From NCBI RefSeq assembly GCF_026393345.1, contig NZ_JAPLAI010000035.1, positions 1 to 64,000 of the forward strand: a DNA stretch of 64,000 bases. The letters run 5' to 3'. Source of the stretch: Microbacterium sp. (GTDB lineage Bacteria > Actinomycetota > Actinomycetes > Actinomycetales > Microbacteriaceae). The notes beneath the pieces are model-generated. The model did not search any database. It was not told where the DNA came from and saw only the letters and a list, made by a program, of their open reading frames with translations. The translations under genes were made by a program, and so were the position numbers. Each line of letters opens with the position of its first letter. Positions within the stretch are counted from its first letter, which is position 1. Below are positions 52,414 to 63,034 of this stretch, piece by piece.

Positions 52414-52476
52414 CGCAGAATCGCGCGAAGTTCGCAGAGATCAGCCCACATAGTGCGAAGTTCGCGCGATTCTGCG
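52414..52476. repeat. 63-bp inverted-repeat element, copy 2 (23-bp arm, 17-nt loop, 23-bp arm)
   Basis: CGCAGAATCGCGCGAAGTTCGCA - gagatcagcccacatag - TGCGAAGTTCGCGCGATTCTGCG; near-identical arms to copy 1. Confidence 0.9.
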
Positions 52477-52500
52477 AAGTTCAGGAACCGCCGCCCGGGC

Positions 52501-54072
<1,572 letters not shown>

Positions 54073-54222
54073 TTATCGTAATTCGTTGCGAAGCGGAATC
54101 ATTCCCGCCGAGGTGTCCCGGGAGTTGCGCGGTGGTAACACAGGGGCAACAATCGCTGGGTACCGTGCAGTGTCGCCGAACCCACCCGGATTTTTGGCGC
54201 TCGTCCCTAGTTGGAGGTGTCA

Positions 54223-55542
54223 GTGGCGATCACTCGGATATCGCACGCCGACAGGTTGCCGTCCCGCGCTCTTGCGTCTGTGCTCACCGGATTGTTCGCC
54301 ATCGCGCTGGTGTTCGGCATGGCCAGTCCCGCCGCGGCCGACACCGATGACGGCGAGGATTATCCCTTCGCCATCTCGGGGAACGTCCGCGCCGCCGGCG
54401 AGCCCATCGCGGGTGCGACCATCACCGTGACGGGTGAGGATTTCACCAACGAGACCGAGACCGAGAAGAACGGCAGCTTCCGGGTGGGCGTACCCACCAA
54501 GGAGGGCACCTGGACCATCGAGCTCGACAAGGACAGCCTCCCGAAGGACGTGACCGTCCCGGATGACTTCGTCTTCGAAGAGGAGGTGGAGTTCGGCGCG
54601 ACGAGCACGGTCACCCGGAACTTCACCCTCGGCGCCGCGGAGCGCACCACGACGAGCTTCTGGGATCAGTTGCTCTCGCGGTCGGTGAACGGCCTCAACT
54701 TCGGCCTCATGCTCGCCCTCGCCGCGATCGGCCTGTCGCTCGTGTTCGGTACGACCGGGCTCTCCAACTTCGCCCACGGCGAGATGGTGACCTTCGGGGC
54801 CCTCACCGCCCTGCTCTTCTCCGCCGGCCTCGGGCTGCCGATCTGGATCGCGATCCCCCTCGCGGTGATCCTGTCGGCCCTGTTCGGGCTCGGCATGGAT
54901 GCGGGCATCTGGCGCCCGCTCCGACGAAAAGGCATCGGCACGGTCCAGCTGATGATCGTCTCGATCGGTCTGTCGCTGGCCCTCCGGTACGTCTTCCAGA
55001 TGATCATCGGCGGCGGGACCCAGCAGCTCCCGGGCGGGTCGACCACCATCATCCCGGGGCTCGGCCCCATCCGGCTCACCGTCACCGATGTCGTGTCGAT
55101 GGCGATCTCGATCGTGGTGATCGCCGCCTTCGCCTGGTGGCTGATGCGCACCCGGATCGGTCGCGCCACCCGCGCGGTCTCCGACAACCCGTCGCTCGCC
55201 GCGGCCAGCGGAATCGACGTCGACGCGGTGGTCCGGGTCGTGTGGGTGGTCGCCGCAGCCCTCGCCGGGCTCTCCGGGGTGCTGTGGGCGTACTTCCGCC
55301 CCGGTATCAAGTGGGACATGGGTACCAGCGTCCTGCTGCTCATGTTCGCCGCGGTCACCCTGGGTGGCCTCGGCACCGCCTTCGGCGCCCTCGTCGGGTC
55401 GATCATCGTGGGCATGCTCGTCGAGGTGTCGACGCTCTGGATCCCCTCCGACCTCAAGTACGTCGGCGCGCTGGTCGTGCTGATCGTCATCCTCCTGTTC
55501 CGTCCGCAGGGCATCCTCGGACGCCGAGAGAGAATCGGATAG
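54223..55542 (+). CDS. livH: Branched-chain amino-acid-type ABC permease (LivH) with an N-terminal secreted carboxypeptidase-regulatory/CNA-B-like domain
   Basis: Signal-like 'VLTGLFAIALVFGMASPAAA', then 'ISGNVRAAGEPIAGATITVTGEDFTNETETEKNGSFRVGVPTKEGTWTIELD', then LivH 'GLNFGLMLALAAIGLSLVFGTTGLSNFAHGEMVTFGAL'; GTG 54223 (TTG 54211 possible). Confidence 0.88.
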   Translation: MAITRISHADRLPSRALASVLTGLFAIALVFGMASPAAADTDDGEDYPFAISGNVRAAGEPIAGATITVTGEDFTNETETEKNGSFRVGVPTKEGTWTIELDKDSLPKDVTVPDDFVFEEEVEFGATSTVTRNFTLGAAERTTTSFWDQLLSRSVNGLNFGLMLALAAIGLSLVFGTTGLSNFAHGEMVTFGALTALLFSAGLGLPIWIAIPLAVILSALFGLGMDAGIWRPLRRKGIGTVQLMIVSIGLSLALRYVFQMIIGGGTQQLPGGSTTIIPGLGPIRLTVTDVVSMAISIVVIAAFAWWLMRTRIGRATRAVSDNPSLAAASGIDVDAVVRVVWVVAAALAGLSGVLWAYFRPGIKWDMGTSVLLLMFAAVTLGGLGTAFGALVGSIIVGMLVEVSTLWIPSDLKYVGALVVLIVILLFRPQGILGRRERIG

Positions 55543-55546
55543 CCAC

Positions 55547-56527
55547 GTGAACATCGTTCAGATCCTCTCCAACACACTGGCGCAGATCCTCGCGCCGGCC
55601 ACGCTCGGCTACGTCCTCGCGGCGATCGGCCTGTCGGTGCACTTCGGCTTCGCGGGCCTGCTCAACATGGGTGTCGCGGGCTTCATGGCCATCGGCGCCT
55701 ACGGCTTCGCGATCTCGATCCTGACCTTCGGGCTGCCCTGGCCGTTGGCGGCACTGCTCGGCCTGGTGGCCGCGGTGATCTTCGCGCTGATCATGGGCAT
55801 CCCGACGCTGCGGCTGCGCGGCGACTACCTGGCGATCGTCACGATCGCCGCCGCCGAGGTGCTGCGCCTGCTGTTCCTCACCTCCGCGTTCCGCAACTAC
55901 ACCGGCTCGGCCGACGGCCTCTCCGGGTTCCAGGCCGGCTTCCGTGCCAGCAACCCGCTGCCGCCCGGGAAGTTCGGGTTCGGACCGTGGACCTACCAGT
56001 CCGACCAGTGGTGGGTCATCATCGTCGGCGCGATCACGATCGCCATCGCGGTCACCATCGTGTGGCTGCTGATGCGAAGCCCGTGGGGTCGCGTCATCCG
56101 CGGCATCCGCGAGGACGAGGATGCGGTGCGCTCCCTCGGCAAGAACGTCTTCGCCTTCAAGATGCAGGCGCTGATCTTCGGCGGCGTGCTCATCGCCGCC
56201 GGTGGCATCGTCACCGCGATGGGCACCAACGTGAACCCGAACGTGTACGTCACCTCGCAGACGTTCTACGTGTGGACGGCGCTCCTCCTCGGCGGGGCGG
56301 CGACCATCTTCGGCCCCGTGCTGGGCGCTGTACTGTTCTGGGTCGTCCGCGCCTTCCTGTCCAACCTCCTGCCGGCGCTCGTCAGCATCGGATGGTTGCC
56401 GTTCCTCACCACCGAGCAGAGCCAGATGCTCGTGTTCGTGCTCGTGGGTGTCGCCCTGATGCTCCTGGTGATCTTCCGCCCGCAGGGCATCCTCGGCAGC
56501 AAGAAGGAGTTGACCTTTGTCCGCTGA
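55547..56527 (+). CDS. livM: Branched-chain amino-acid-type ABC permease (LivM)
   Basis: 'LAAIGLSVHFGFAGLLNMGVAGFMAIGAYGFA', 'TLRLRGDYLAIVTIAAAEVLRLLF'. Confidence 0.93.
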   Translation: MNIVQILSNTLAQILAPATLGYVLAAIGLSVHFGFAGLLNMGVAGFMAIGAYGFAISILTFGLPWPLAALLGLVAAVIFALIMGIPTLRLRGDYLAIVTIAAAEVLRLLFLTSAFRNYTGSADGLSGFQAGFRASNPLPPGKFGFGPWTYQSDQWWVIIVGAITIAIAVTIVWLLMRSPWGRVIRGIREDEDAVRSLGKNVFAFKMQALIFGGVLIAAGGIVTAMGTNVNPNVYVTSQTFYVWTALLLGGAATIFGPVLGAVLFWVVRAFLSNLLPALVSIGWLPFLTTEQSQMLVFVLVGVALMLLVIFRPQGILGSKKELTFVR

Positions 56528-57509
56528 CGTCTCTCCCCCCACCCCACGCCCGAAGACCACCGGCCTGCACAAGGGCGAGATCCGCCCCGGTGTGGAGAAG
56601 GTGGACCCGGTCATCGTCGTCGACGGTGTGCGGCGCGTCTTCGGCGGCCTCACCGCCGTCGACGTCGAGCACCTGGAGATCCCCCGCAACGCCATCACGG
56701 CGCTCATCGGACCGAACGGTGCCGGCAAGACCACGCTGTTCAACCTGCTCACCGGGTTCGACAAGCCGAACGAGGGGTCCTGGTCGTTCGACGGCACCAA
56801 CCTCGCCGGCATCCCCGCGTACAAGGCCGCCCGGATGGGTCAGGTGCGCACGTTCCAGCTGACCAAGTCCCTGGGCCTGCTGACGGTGCTCGAGAACATG
56901 AAGCTCGGTGCGACCGGGCAGACCGGCGAGGGCTTCTGGGCCGGGGCGTTCCCGTTCCTCTGGCGCAAGCAGGAGACCCGCATCGAGGCGAAGGCGCGGG
57001 AGCTGCTCGCGCGCTTCAAGCTCGACACCAAGGAGAAGGACTTCGCGGCCTCCCTCTCCGGCGGTCAGCGGAAGCTCCTCGAGATGGCTCGCGCCCTGAT
57101 GAGCGACCCCACGCTGGTCATGCTCGACGAGCCGATGGCCGGGGTCAACCCGGCGCTGACGCAGTCGCTCCTCGACCACATCCTCGACCTCAAGGACCTC
57201 GGCATGACGGTCCTGTTCGTCGAGCACGACATGCACATGGTCCGCCACATCGCGGACTGGGTGATCGTGATGGCGGAGGGCAAAGTCGTCGCCGAGGGAC
57301 CGCCCGCATCCGTCATGCAGGACCCCGCCGTCATCGACGCGTACCTGGGTGCGCATCAGGACGTCGACCTCGGGGTGGTCACCGGCCGCCACCAGGGCAC
57401 CCTGACCGCCGAGGCCGAGGAGCTCGTCGCCACGGCGCGGGAGCTCGACGAGGCCATCGACGCGGATATCGCGGCCGAGGCCCACACCGACAGGGAGGCC
57501 GACAAATGA
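56517..57509 (+). CDS. livG: ABC transporter ATP-binding protein (LivG)
   Basis: 'VFGGLTAVDVEHLEIPRNAITALIGPNGAGKTTLFNLLTGFDKPNEG', 'LSGGQRKLLEMARALMSDPTLVMLDEPMAGVNPAL'; TTG start. Confidence 0.94.
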   Translation: MSADVSPPTPRPKTTGLHKGEIRPGVEKVDPVIVVDGVRRVFGGLTAVDVEHLEIPRNAITALIGPNGAGKTTLFNLLTGFDKPNEGSWSFDGTNLAGIPAYKAARMGQVRTFQLTKSLGLLTVLENMKLGATGQTGEGFWAGAFPFLWRKQETRIEAKARELLARFKLDTKEKDFAASLSGGQRKLLEMARALMSDPTLVMLDEPMAGVNPALTQSLLDHILDLKDLGMTVLFVEHDMHMVRHIADWVIVMAEGKVVAEGPPASVMQDPAVIDAYLGAHQDVDLGVVTGRHQGTLTAEAEELVATARELDEAIDADIAAEAHTDREADK

Positions 57510-58276
57510 GCGACACGGTCCAGTCCGCCGCATCCCCCGCCGCCACCGCGCCGGCCCCGCAGAACGTCGTCGAGGTGCGGAACATCACCGCCGGGTATCT
57601 GCCCGGCGTGAACATCCTCACCGACGCGAACCTCACGGCCGCCAAGGGTGAGCTGATCGGCATCATCGGCCCGAACGGTGCCGGCAAGTCGACGATGCTG
57701 AAGGCGATCTTCGGTCAGGTGAAGGTGCGGTCGGGCGAGGTCATCCTGAACGGCGAGGACATCACGGGCCTACGCGCCAACAAGCTCGTCGCCAAGGGCG
57801 TCGGGTTTGTGCCGCAGACGAACAACGTGTTCCCGAGCCTCACGATCGCCGAGAACCTGCAGATGGGCGCCTACCAGCGTCCGAAGTCGTACGCGGAGCG
57901 GGTCGATTTCATCACCTCGATCTTCCCCGACCTGGGCAAGCGCCTCGGTCAGCGGGCCGGTTCGCTTTCCGGCGGCGAGCGGCAGATGGTCGCCATGGGC
58001 CGCGCGCTCATGATGGACCCGCACGTGCTGCTGCTCGACGAGCCGAGCGCGGGCCTCTCCCCCTCACGGCAGGATGAGGCCTTCCTCCGCGTCTCGGAGA
58101 TCAACAAGGCGGGTGTGACCACGATCATGGTGGAGCAGAACGCCCGCCGCTGCCTGCAGATCTGCGACCGCGGCTACGTGCTCGACCAGGGTCACGACGC
58201 CTACACCGGCACGGGACGCGAGCTCCTGAACGACCCCAAGGTCATCGGTCTCTACCTCGGCACGCTCGGCACCTGA
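57506..58276 (+). CDS. livF: ABC transporter ATP-binding protein (LivF)
   Basis: 'ITAGYLPGVNILTDANLTAAKGELIGIIGPNGAGKSTMLKAIFG', 'LSGGERQMVAMGRALMMDPHVLLLDEPSAGLSP'. Confidence 0.94.
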   Translation: MSDTVQSAASPAATAPAPQNVVEVRNITAGYLPGVNILTDANLTAAKGELIGIIGPNGAGKSTMLKAIFGQVKVRSGEVILNGEDITGLRANKLVAKGVGFVPQTNNVFPSLTIAENLQMGAYQRPKSYAERVDFITSIFPDLGKRLGQRAGSLSGGERQMVAMGRALMMDPHVLLLDEPSAGLSPSRQDEAFLRVSEINKAGVTTIMVEQNARRCLQICDRGYVLDQGHDAYTGTGRELLNDPKVIGLYLGTLGT

Positions 58277-58287
58277 GAGGTGACGGG

Positions 58288-58323
58288 AAAGGGCCCCGCA
58301 GCGTGTGCTGTCGGGGCCCCTTT
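58288..58323 (+). terminator. Terminator hairpin after livF
   Basis: GGGCCCCG (58291-58298) / CGGGGCCC (58312-58319) followed by CTTT. Confidence 0.85.
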
Positions 58324-58457
58324 CGCGTGTCTGCATCCCTGGGGGTGCCGGATGCGGGGTAGCGCAGCCGCATCCGGGGATAACGTCCGTCCGCTCTCGG
58401 TTCCGCCCGAACCCGCCCCTACACGGGCGACGACCGCGGGAGGGAACCCTGCACACG

Positions 58458-58494
58458 CACGAACGCCCCGACAGGACCTGTCGGGGCGTTCGTG
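58458..58494. terminator. 37-bp near-perfect palindrome, probable bidirectional terminator
   Basis: CACGAACGCCCCGACAGG-A-CCTGTCGGGGCGTTCGTG: 18-bp perfect arms around a single base, between convergent livF and hydrolase genes. Confidence 0.8.
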
Positions 58495-58502
58495 TGGAAG
58501 CG

Positions 58503-60215
58503 TCAGTCCACCACGAAGGGAAGCAGCAGGCGCGAGGGATGCTGAGCATCCCGGTACACCTTGTGCGTCACCGCACGCCCCACCGGCAGGTGGAAGGCGT
58601 CGGGCGGCAGCAGCGCGTTGTGCTCGTCGGCCATCGGCTCGTTGTTCGACAGCTCCACCGTGAGCTTGTGCCCGGGCAGGAGCGTCGCCGCGAACGGATA
58701 GATCCGCAGCACGTACTCCTCGATCTTCCCGGGCTCCACCGGCACCGCGCGGGTGTGCGGGTGGTAAGGGTTGCCCTCGGTCGTGCGCTCGTCGAGCTCA
58801 CGGTGGGATGCCTTGAGGTAGGCCGTGGTCAGCAGCTGACGCTTGCCGCCCGGCGCCTCGTCCCAGAACCGGAGGATGAGGTTCGTGTCGGGCTGGTCGA
58901 TCTCCACGAACAGGTGCGCCGCACCGGTGCCCATGATCTCGACCGGCTCCTCGAACACGGGCGTGGACCAGCTGATGATCTCGACGGTGTCGGTGACGGT
59001 GAGCGGGGCCTGGTAGAAGCCATCGGGGGCCGAGTACTCCGGCCCCATGGGCTCCGGCTCGGTCGAGAGCTTCCGGCGCGTGCGCAGGTACAGCGGGCGG
59101 TGTTCGGTCCGCTTGGGCGGGAACTGGTCGCCGTGCACGTACTCCCGCGTGCCCTCGACGAACACGCTCACCGGCGGCTCGTCCATCACACCGTTCTCGA
59201 TGCCCTTGATCCAGTAGTCGTACCAGCGGAACATCTTGTCGTGCTCCTCGACCCAGGGGCGCGACTGCATGGGCGGGTAGGGGCCGATCGTCAGCTTCTT
59301 CGGGCCGCCGAGTGCCTCGTAGGCCTCGATCGTGCCGTCCATGGTCCAGCCGCGGCCCTGGTCGATCTGCAGCCAGACCGGCACCTCCACCTGCGGGGCG
59401 AGGGTGATGGGGTTCCGCTCCTCGTACCAGGGGCCGTCGAGCTCGTTCGTGATGATGTCGAACCATGCCTCGTGGTGCACCGGGTAATGCAGGGTGTGCA
59501 CCAGGTTCGGCCACGCCTGCACGTCGGGGTCGGCGAGGCGCTCCACCACGCGCGCTTTGAGCTCGTCGTCGGAGAGGGTCTCCAGCATCCGGCTCTTGAT
59601 GCGGTCGGTGAACGCCCAGCCGGAGTCGCCGCCGCGTCCCTCACGGGCGGCGCGCGGCATGAGCCACATGATGCCGCCGTGGTAGGTGGTCTCGTAGAAG
59701 TCGTAGTGCCCGCCGGAGATGAAGCAGGCCTTCAGGGACGGCGGACGCTCCGCCGCCGCGAGCAGCTGCATCGAGCCGAAGTAGGAGATGCCGATCATGC
59801 CGACTCGGCCATCGCACCACGGCTGCGCAGCAACCCACTCGATGAAGTCGTAGGCGTCCTCGCCGAGCGAGACGCCGCCGGCGTTGTAGTTGCCGATGTG
59901 CTCGCCCTCGCTGCCGCCGGAGCCGCGGAGGTCGCCGATGACGTGCACGTAGCCCTCGTCGACCACGCGGGCGATGTCCCCCGCCTCGATGCAGCCGTCC
60001 CACATGGGCGAGGGGCGCCGCTGCGGCGGCATCGTCAGCGCGAGCGCCTGCAGCTCCTTGCCGTAGGGGCTCAGGGCGACGAGGGCCGGGCGGGGCTCGT
60101 CGCCGATGCCGTACGCGTCGCCGACGAGGACGACGCCGTCGCGCATCGGGATGCGGAGGTCCTTGGACACGGTGATCTCACGCGTGCCGGCGGTAATGGT
60201 GGTGGTGTTCGTCAT
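58503..60215 (-). CDS. CocE/NonD-type alpha/beta hydrolase (X-Pro dipeptidyl-peptidase S15 family)
   Basis: 'LRIPMRDGVVLVGDAYG', 'VIGDLRGSGGSEGEH', 'RVGMIGISYFGSMQLLAAAERPPSLKA', C-terminal 'HKLTVELSNNEPMADEH...'. Confidence 0.92.
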   Translation of the reverse strand: MTNTTTITAGTREITVSKDLRIPMRDGVVLVGDAYGIGDEPRPALVALSPYGKELQALALTMPPQRRPSPMWDGCIEAGDIARVVDEGYVHVIGDLRGSGGSEGEHIGNYNAGGVSLGEDAYDFIEWVAAQPWCDGRVGMIGISYFGSMQLLAAAERPPSLKACFISGGHYDFYETTYHGGIMWLMPRAAREGRGGDSGWAFTDRIKSRMLETLSDDELKARVVERLADPDVQAWPNLVHTLHYPVHHEAWFDIITNELDGPWYEERNPITLAPQVEVPVWLQIDQGRGWTMDGTIEAYEALGGPKKLTIGPYPPMQSRPWVEEHDKMFRWYDYWIKGIENGVMDEPPVSVFVEGTREYVHGDQFPPKRTEHRPLYLRTRRKLSTEPEPMGPEYSAPDGFYQAPLTVTDTVEIISWSTPVFEEPVEIMGTGAAHLFVEIDQPDTNLILRFWDEAPGGKRQLLTTAYLKASHRELDERTTEGNPYHPHTRAVPVEPGKIEEYVLRIYPFAATLLPGHKLTVELSNNEPMADEHNALLPPDAFHLPVGRAVTHKVYRDAQHPSRLLLPFVVD

Positions 60216-61156
60216 CGGGTGCTCTCCTGCTCGGCCGCGGGGCCGACGTGGGTGACGTAGCCGTTCATCGTCGTGAAGAACGGCGCGGGTTCGAGGGTGG
60301 GGTCACCGGTGTAGCCGAGTTGCGCGGCCACCGGCTCGAAGGGCGAGGACGGTGCCTCGGATGCGGCAAGGCCCACCGCGAGGTGCGGCAGCACGGCCGC
60401 GCGGATCTGTGCTTCCCGCTCGAGGCTTCCCTCGATCGCGGCGCGCGCATCCACGGCGTCGAGCACTTCGGGGAAGGCGGTGCCGTCGGCGCGGCGATAC
60501 GGATGGCCGAGATACAGGCGCTCCGGGCGGATGACGTCCCGCAGGTATTCGAGGCTCGCGCGGTAGCGATCCGGGTCCTCGTAGCCGGGGAAGCCGCTCG
60601 CCGCACCGTAGGCCTGCACGGCGTCGCCGACGAAGACGTCGCGGGTCTCGTCGAGCACGTACGCGACGGCGCCCTCGGTGTGGCCCGGGATGGCGTGGAC
60701 GCTGAGCGGCACGCCGCCGAGGTCGAAGGTCTCGCCGCCGGAGACCGCGATGGTCGGTTCCATCTCGCCGCCGATCGCGGCGGCGAGCAGGGCACGTTCG
60801 TGCGCCTCACCCTCGGGGTCGGGCAGCCAGCGCCCGCGGCCGTCGCGCCACTCCTGCACGTGCGCCTCCCGGGAGCGGAGGAACGGCGCGTCGGCGCGGT
60901 GGATGACGACCTCGGCCTTGCGGCCGGTGAGTTCCCACAGACCGTAGGCGCCACCCAGGTGATCGATGTGACCGTGGGTCAGCAGGATCCAGCGGACGTC
61001 CTCGATGCGGCGTCCAAGCGATTCCAGCTGCGCCCGCATCGCCTCCGGCGATTCGGTCACGCCGGCATCGACGATCGCGGGCTCGGGCGCATCGATGAAG
61101 AAGCTGCGGAGGCTGAAGCGTCCCCACGGCGCGACGAGCGGATAGACGAGACTCAT
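60212..61156 (-). CDS. MBL-fold metallo-hydrolase
   Basis: 'WILLTHGHIDHLGGAYGLWE' (HxHxDH), 'AIPGHTEGAVAYVLDETRDVFVGDAV'. Confidence 0.94.
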   Translation of the reverse strand: MSLVYPLVAPWGRFSLRSFFIDAPEPAIVDAGVTESPEAMRAQLESLGRRIEDVRWILLTHGHIDHLGGAYGLWELTGRKAEVVIHRADAPFLRSREAHVQEWRDGRGRWLPDPEGEAHERALLAAAIGGEMEPTIAVSGGETFDLGGVPLSVHAIPGHTEGAVAYVLDETRDVFVGDAVQAYGAASGFPGYEDPDRYRASLEYLRDVIRPERLYLGHPYRRADGTAFPEVLDAVDARAAIEGSLEREAQIRAAVLPHLAVGLAASEAPSSPFEPVAAQLGYTGDPTLEPAPFFTTMNGYVTHVGPAAEQESTR

Positions 61157-62067
61157 CGGCCCAGGAACTCCGCGGTCTGCGTGAACGCGCGCCCGTACTC
61201 CGGCAGCCAGGAGAAGTGCTGCACGAACCCGTGGCCGGCGCCGAGGTAGCGCGTGAGCGTGACGGGCACGCCCGCCTCCTCGAGGCGGCGCGCGTACAGC
61301 TCACCCTCGTCACGCATCGGGTCGAACTCCCCGGTGAGGACGAGCGCCGGCGGCAGGCCGGTCAGATCCTCCCGCTTGACCGGGGAGACGCGCGGGTCCT
61401 GCGGGTCGGCGGTCTGCATGTAGAACGCGTTGAACGGGGCGATGCCCGCGGTCTCCAGCCCGTAGCCGACCGCGTTCTCGGTCATCGACGGGTAACGGCC
61501 GGGGTCGAGGTCCAGGTCTACCGATGGGTAGAACATCACCTGGTGGGTGACGGCGTCCACGCCCGCATCGTGCAGCGTGGCCGCGATCGCCGCGACCATG
61601 GTGCCGCCGGAGCTGTCGCCCGCCAGGGCGAGCGTGGAGCCGTCCCAGCCCGCATCCTCGCCCTGCGCGATGACCCACCCGACGACGGCCTGGCCGTCCT
61701 CCAGCGCCGCCGGGAACGCGTTCTCAGGGGCGAGCCGGTACCCGACCGAGATGACCCGGAGGCCGGTCGCGGTGGCGAGCTGGCGCGCGATGTGGTCGTG
61801 CGTGTTCAGGCTCCCGAGGAACCAGGCACCGCCGTGGAAATACACGATGACCCCGGAGGCGTCCGCATCCGTGTCCGCGTAGACCCGGATGGGCACGTCG
61901 CTGACGGCGGTGTGCGCCACGGTGTCGACGACCTCGCGCACCGGGTGCCGGTCCGCGAGCGGGGGAACCTGCGCCTCCTCCCCCGCGCGCATGGCGACGG
62001 GATCGAGCGGGCCATCCTCGTGCGGGAGGGTCGCGAGGATGCGGGCGATCTCTGGATGCAGCGGCAT
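61153..62067 (-). CDS. Alpha/beta hydrolase (HSL/GDXG family)
   Basis: 'VIVYFHGGAWFLGSLNTHD', 'LALAGDSSGGTMVAAIAAT', 'ALVLTGEFDPMRDEGELYARRLEEAGVPVTLTRYLGAGHGF'. Confidence 0.95.
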   Translation of the reverse strand: MPLHPEIARILATLPHEDGPLDPVAMRAGEEAQVPPLADRHPVREVVDTVAHTAVSDVPIRVYADTDADASGVIVYFHGGAWFLGSLNTHDHIARQLATATGLRVISVGYRLAPENAFPAALEDGQAVVGWVIAQGEDAGWDGSTLALAGDSSGGTMVAAIAATLHDAGVDAVTHQVMFYPSVDLDLDPGRYPSMTENAVGYGLETAGIAPFNAFYMQTADPQDPRVSPVKREDLTGLPPALVLTGEFDPMRDEGELYARRLEEAGVPVTLTRYLGAGHGFVQHFSWLPEYGRAFTQTAEFLGR

Positions 62068-62076
62068 GTCGGCCTT

Positions 62077-63033
62077 TCAGGACGCCGGAGGAGTGAAGAA
62101 GTCGGCCACGTTGTCGACGAAGATCGTGCGGATCATCGCGTCGTCGACACCGGCTTCGTGCAGGCTCGGGATCAGCACTTCGAACAGGTAGTTGATGGTG
62201 TGGCCCTTGACGCCCGGCCAGCCGAGCGGGCTGCAGTTGGCGTCCGCGGCGGCGAGCACCTGGTCGGCGTGACCCTCGTTCAGGACCCGCAGGAAGTGAT
62301 CCAGGCGCTCCTGGCGTGGGCGGCCCCAGAACGGCGGGTCGGGCAGTTCGAGGTCGTACCCGAACGTGTCGAAGCCGAGGCGTCCCCCGCCGGCGAGGAT
62401 GCCCTGCTCGTCGACCTTGCCCTGGCTCACGCCATCGTCGACGTGACCGAACAGCACGCGCGAGAGCGGGAGACCCTCGTCGGCGAAGATGTCGATCGCG
62501 GGCTGCGCGTCGACGGCGAGGTGGGTGAGGATCGGCGCTCCGGTGGCTTTCGAGGCGCGGGCCGCGGCACGGTAGATGGTCATGTCCAGGGGCAGCATCT
62601 TGAAGCCCCGGCTCACGCCGACCTTGATGATGCCGGCCTTCGCGCCGCTCTGGCCGATCCCCACCGTCAGCTCGTGGATGAACTGGTCGGCGAGGTATTC
62701 GACGCTCGCGTCGGCGAAGAACTTCAGCGCGGTGTCGCCGCCGACGAAGCCGGTCGAGGCGATGAGGTGCACGCCCGTCTTCTCGGAGATCGACTTGTAG
62801 TAGTCGAGGTCGCGGCCGTTGCAGATGTCGGTGGCGTCGACGAAGGTCTCGCCACCGTACTCGCGGAACTTCCGGAGCTTGGGGATGGTCTCCTCGTAGC
62901 GCTGCTCCGGGGTCTTCCACCATTTCGTGTCGAGCTCGCTGCCGGGCATGCCGTAGCCGATGTGCTCGTGGATGGAGGTGAAGCCGAGTTCTTCGACGGC
63001 GACGGGGCCGAGGACGGTGTTGACGCGGGTCAT
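62077..63033 (-). CDS. Phosphotriesterase/lactonase (amidohydrolase superfamily) family protein, ligands intact
   Basis: 'SIHEHIGYG' (HxH), 'AGIIKVG' (K), 'ILTHLAVD' (H), 'LFGHVDD' (H), 'LAAADANCS' (D). Confidence 0.92.
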   Translation of the reverse strand: MTRVNTVLGPVAVEELGFTSIHEHIGYGMPGSELDTKWWKTPEQRYEETIPKLRKFREYGGETFVDATDICNGRDLDYYKSISEKTGVHLIASTGFVGGDTALKFFADASVEYLADQFIHELTVGIGQSGAKAGIIKVGVSRGFKMLPLDMTIYRAAARASKATGAPILTHLAVDAQPAIDIFADEGLPLSRVLFGHVDDGVSQGKVDEQGILAGGGRLGFDTFGYDLELPDPPFWGRPRQERLDHFLRVLNEGHADQVLAAADANCSPLGWPGVKGHTINYLFEVLIPSLHEAGVDDAMIRTIFVDNVADFFTPPAS

Positions 63034-63034
63034 G

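Noticed and set aside
51251-52476. Hairpin repeats as a CRISPR array
   Set aside because: Only four repeat arms in two inverted pairs with a gene between them; no regularly spaced direct repeats or spacers.
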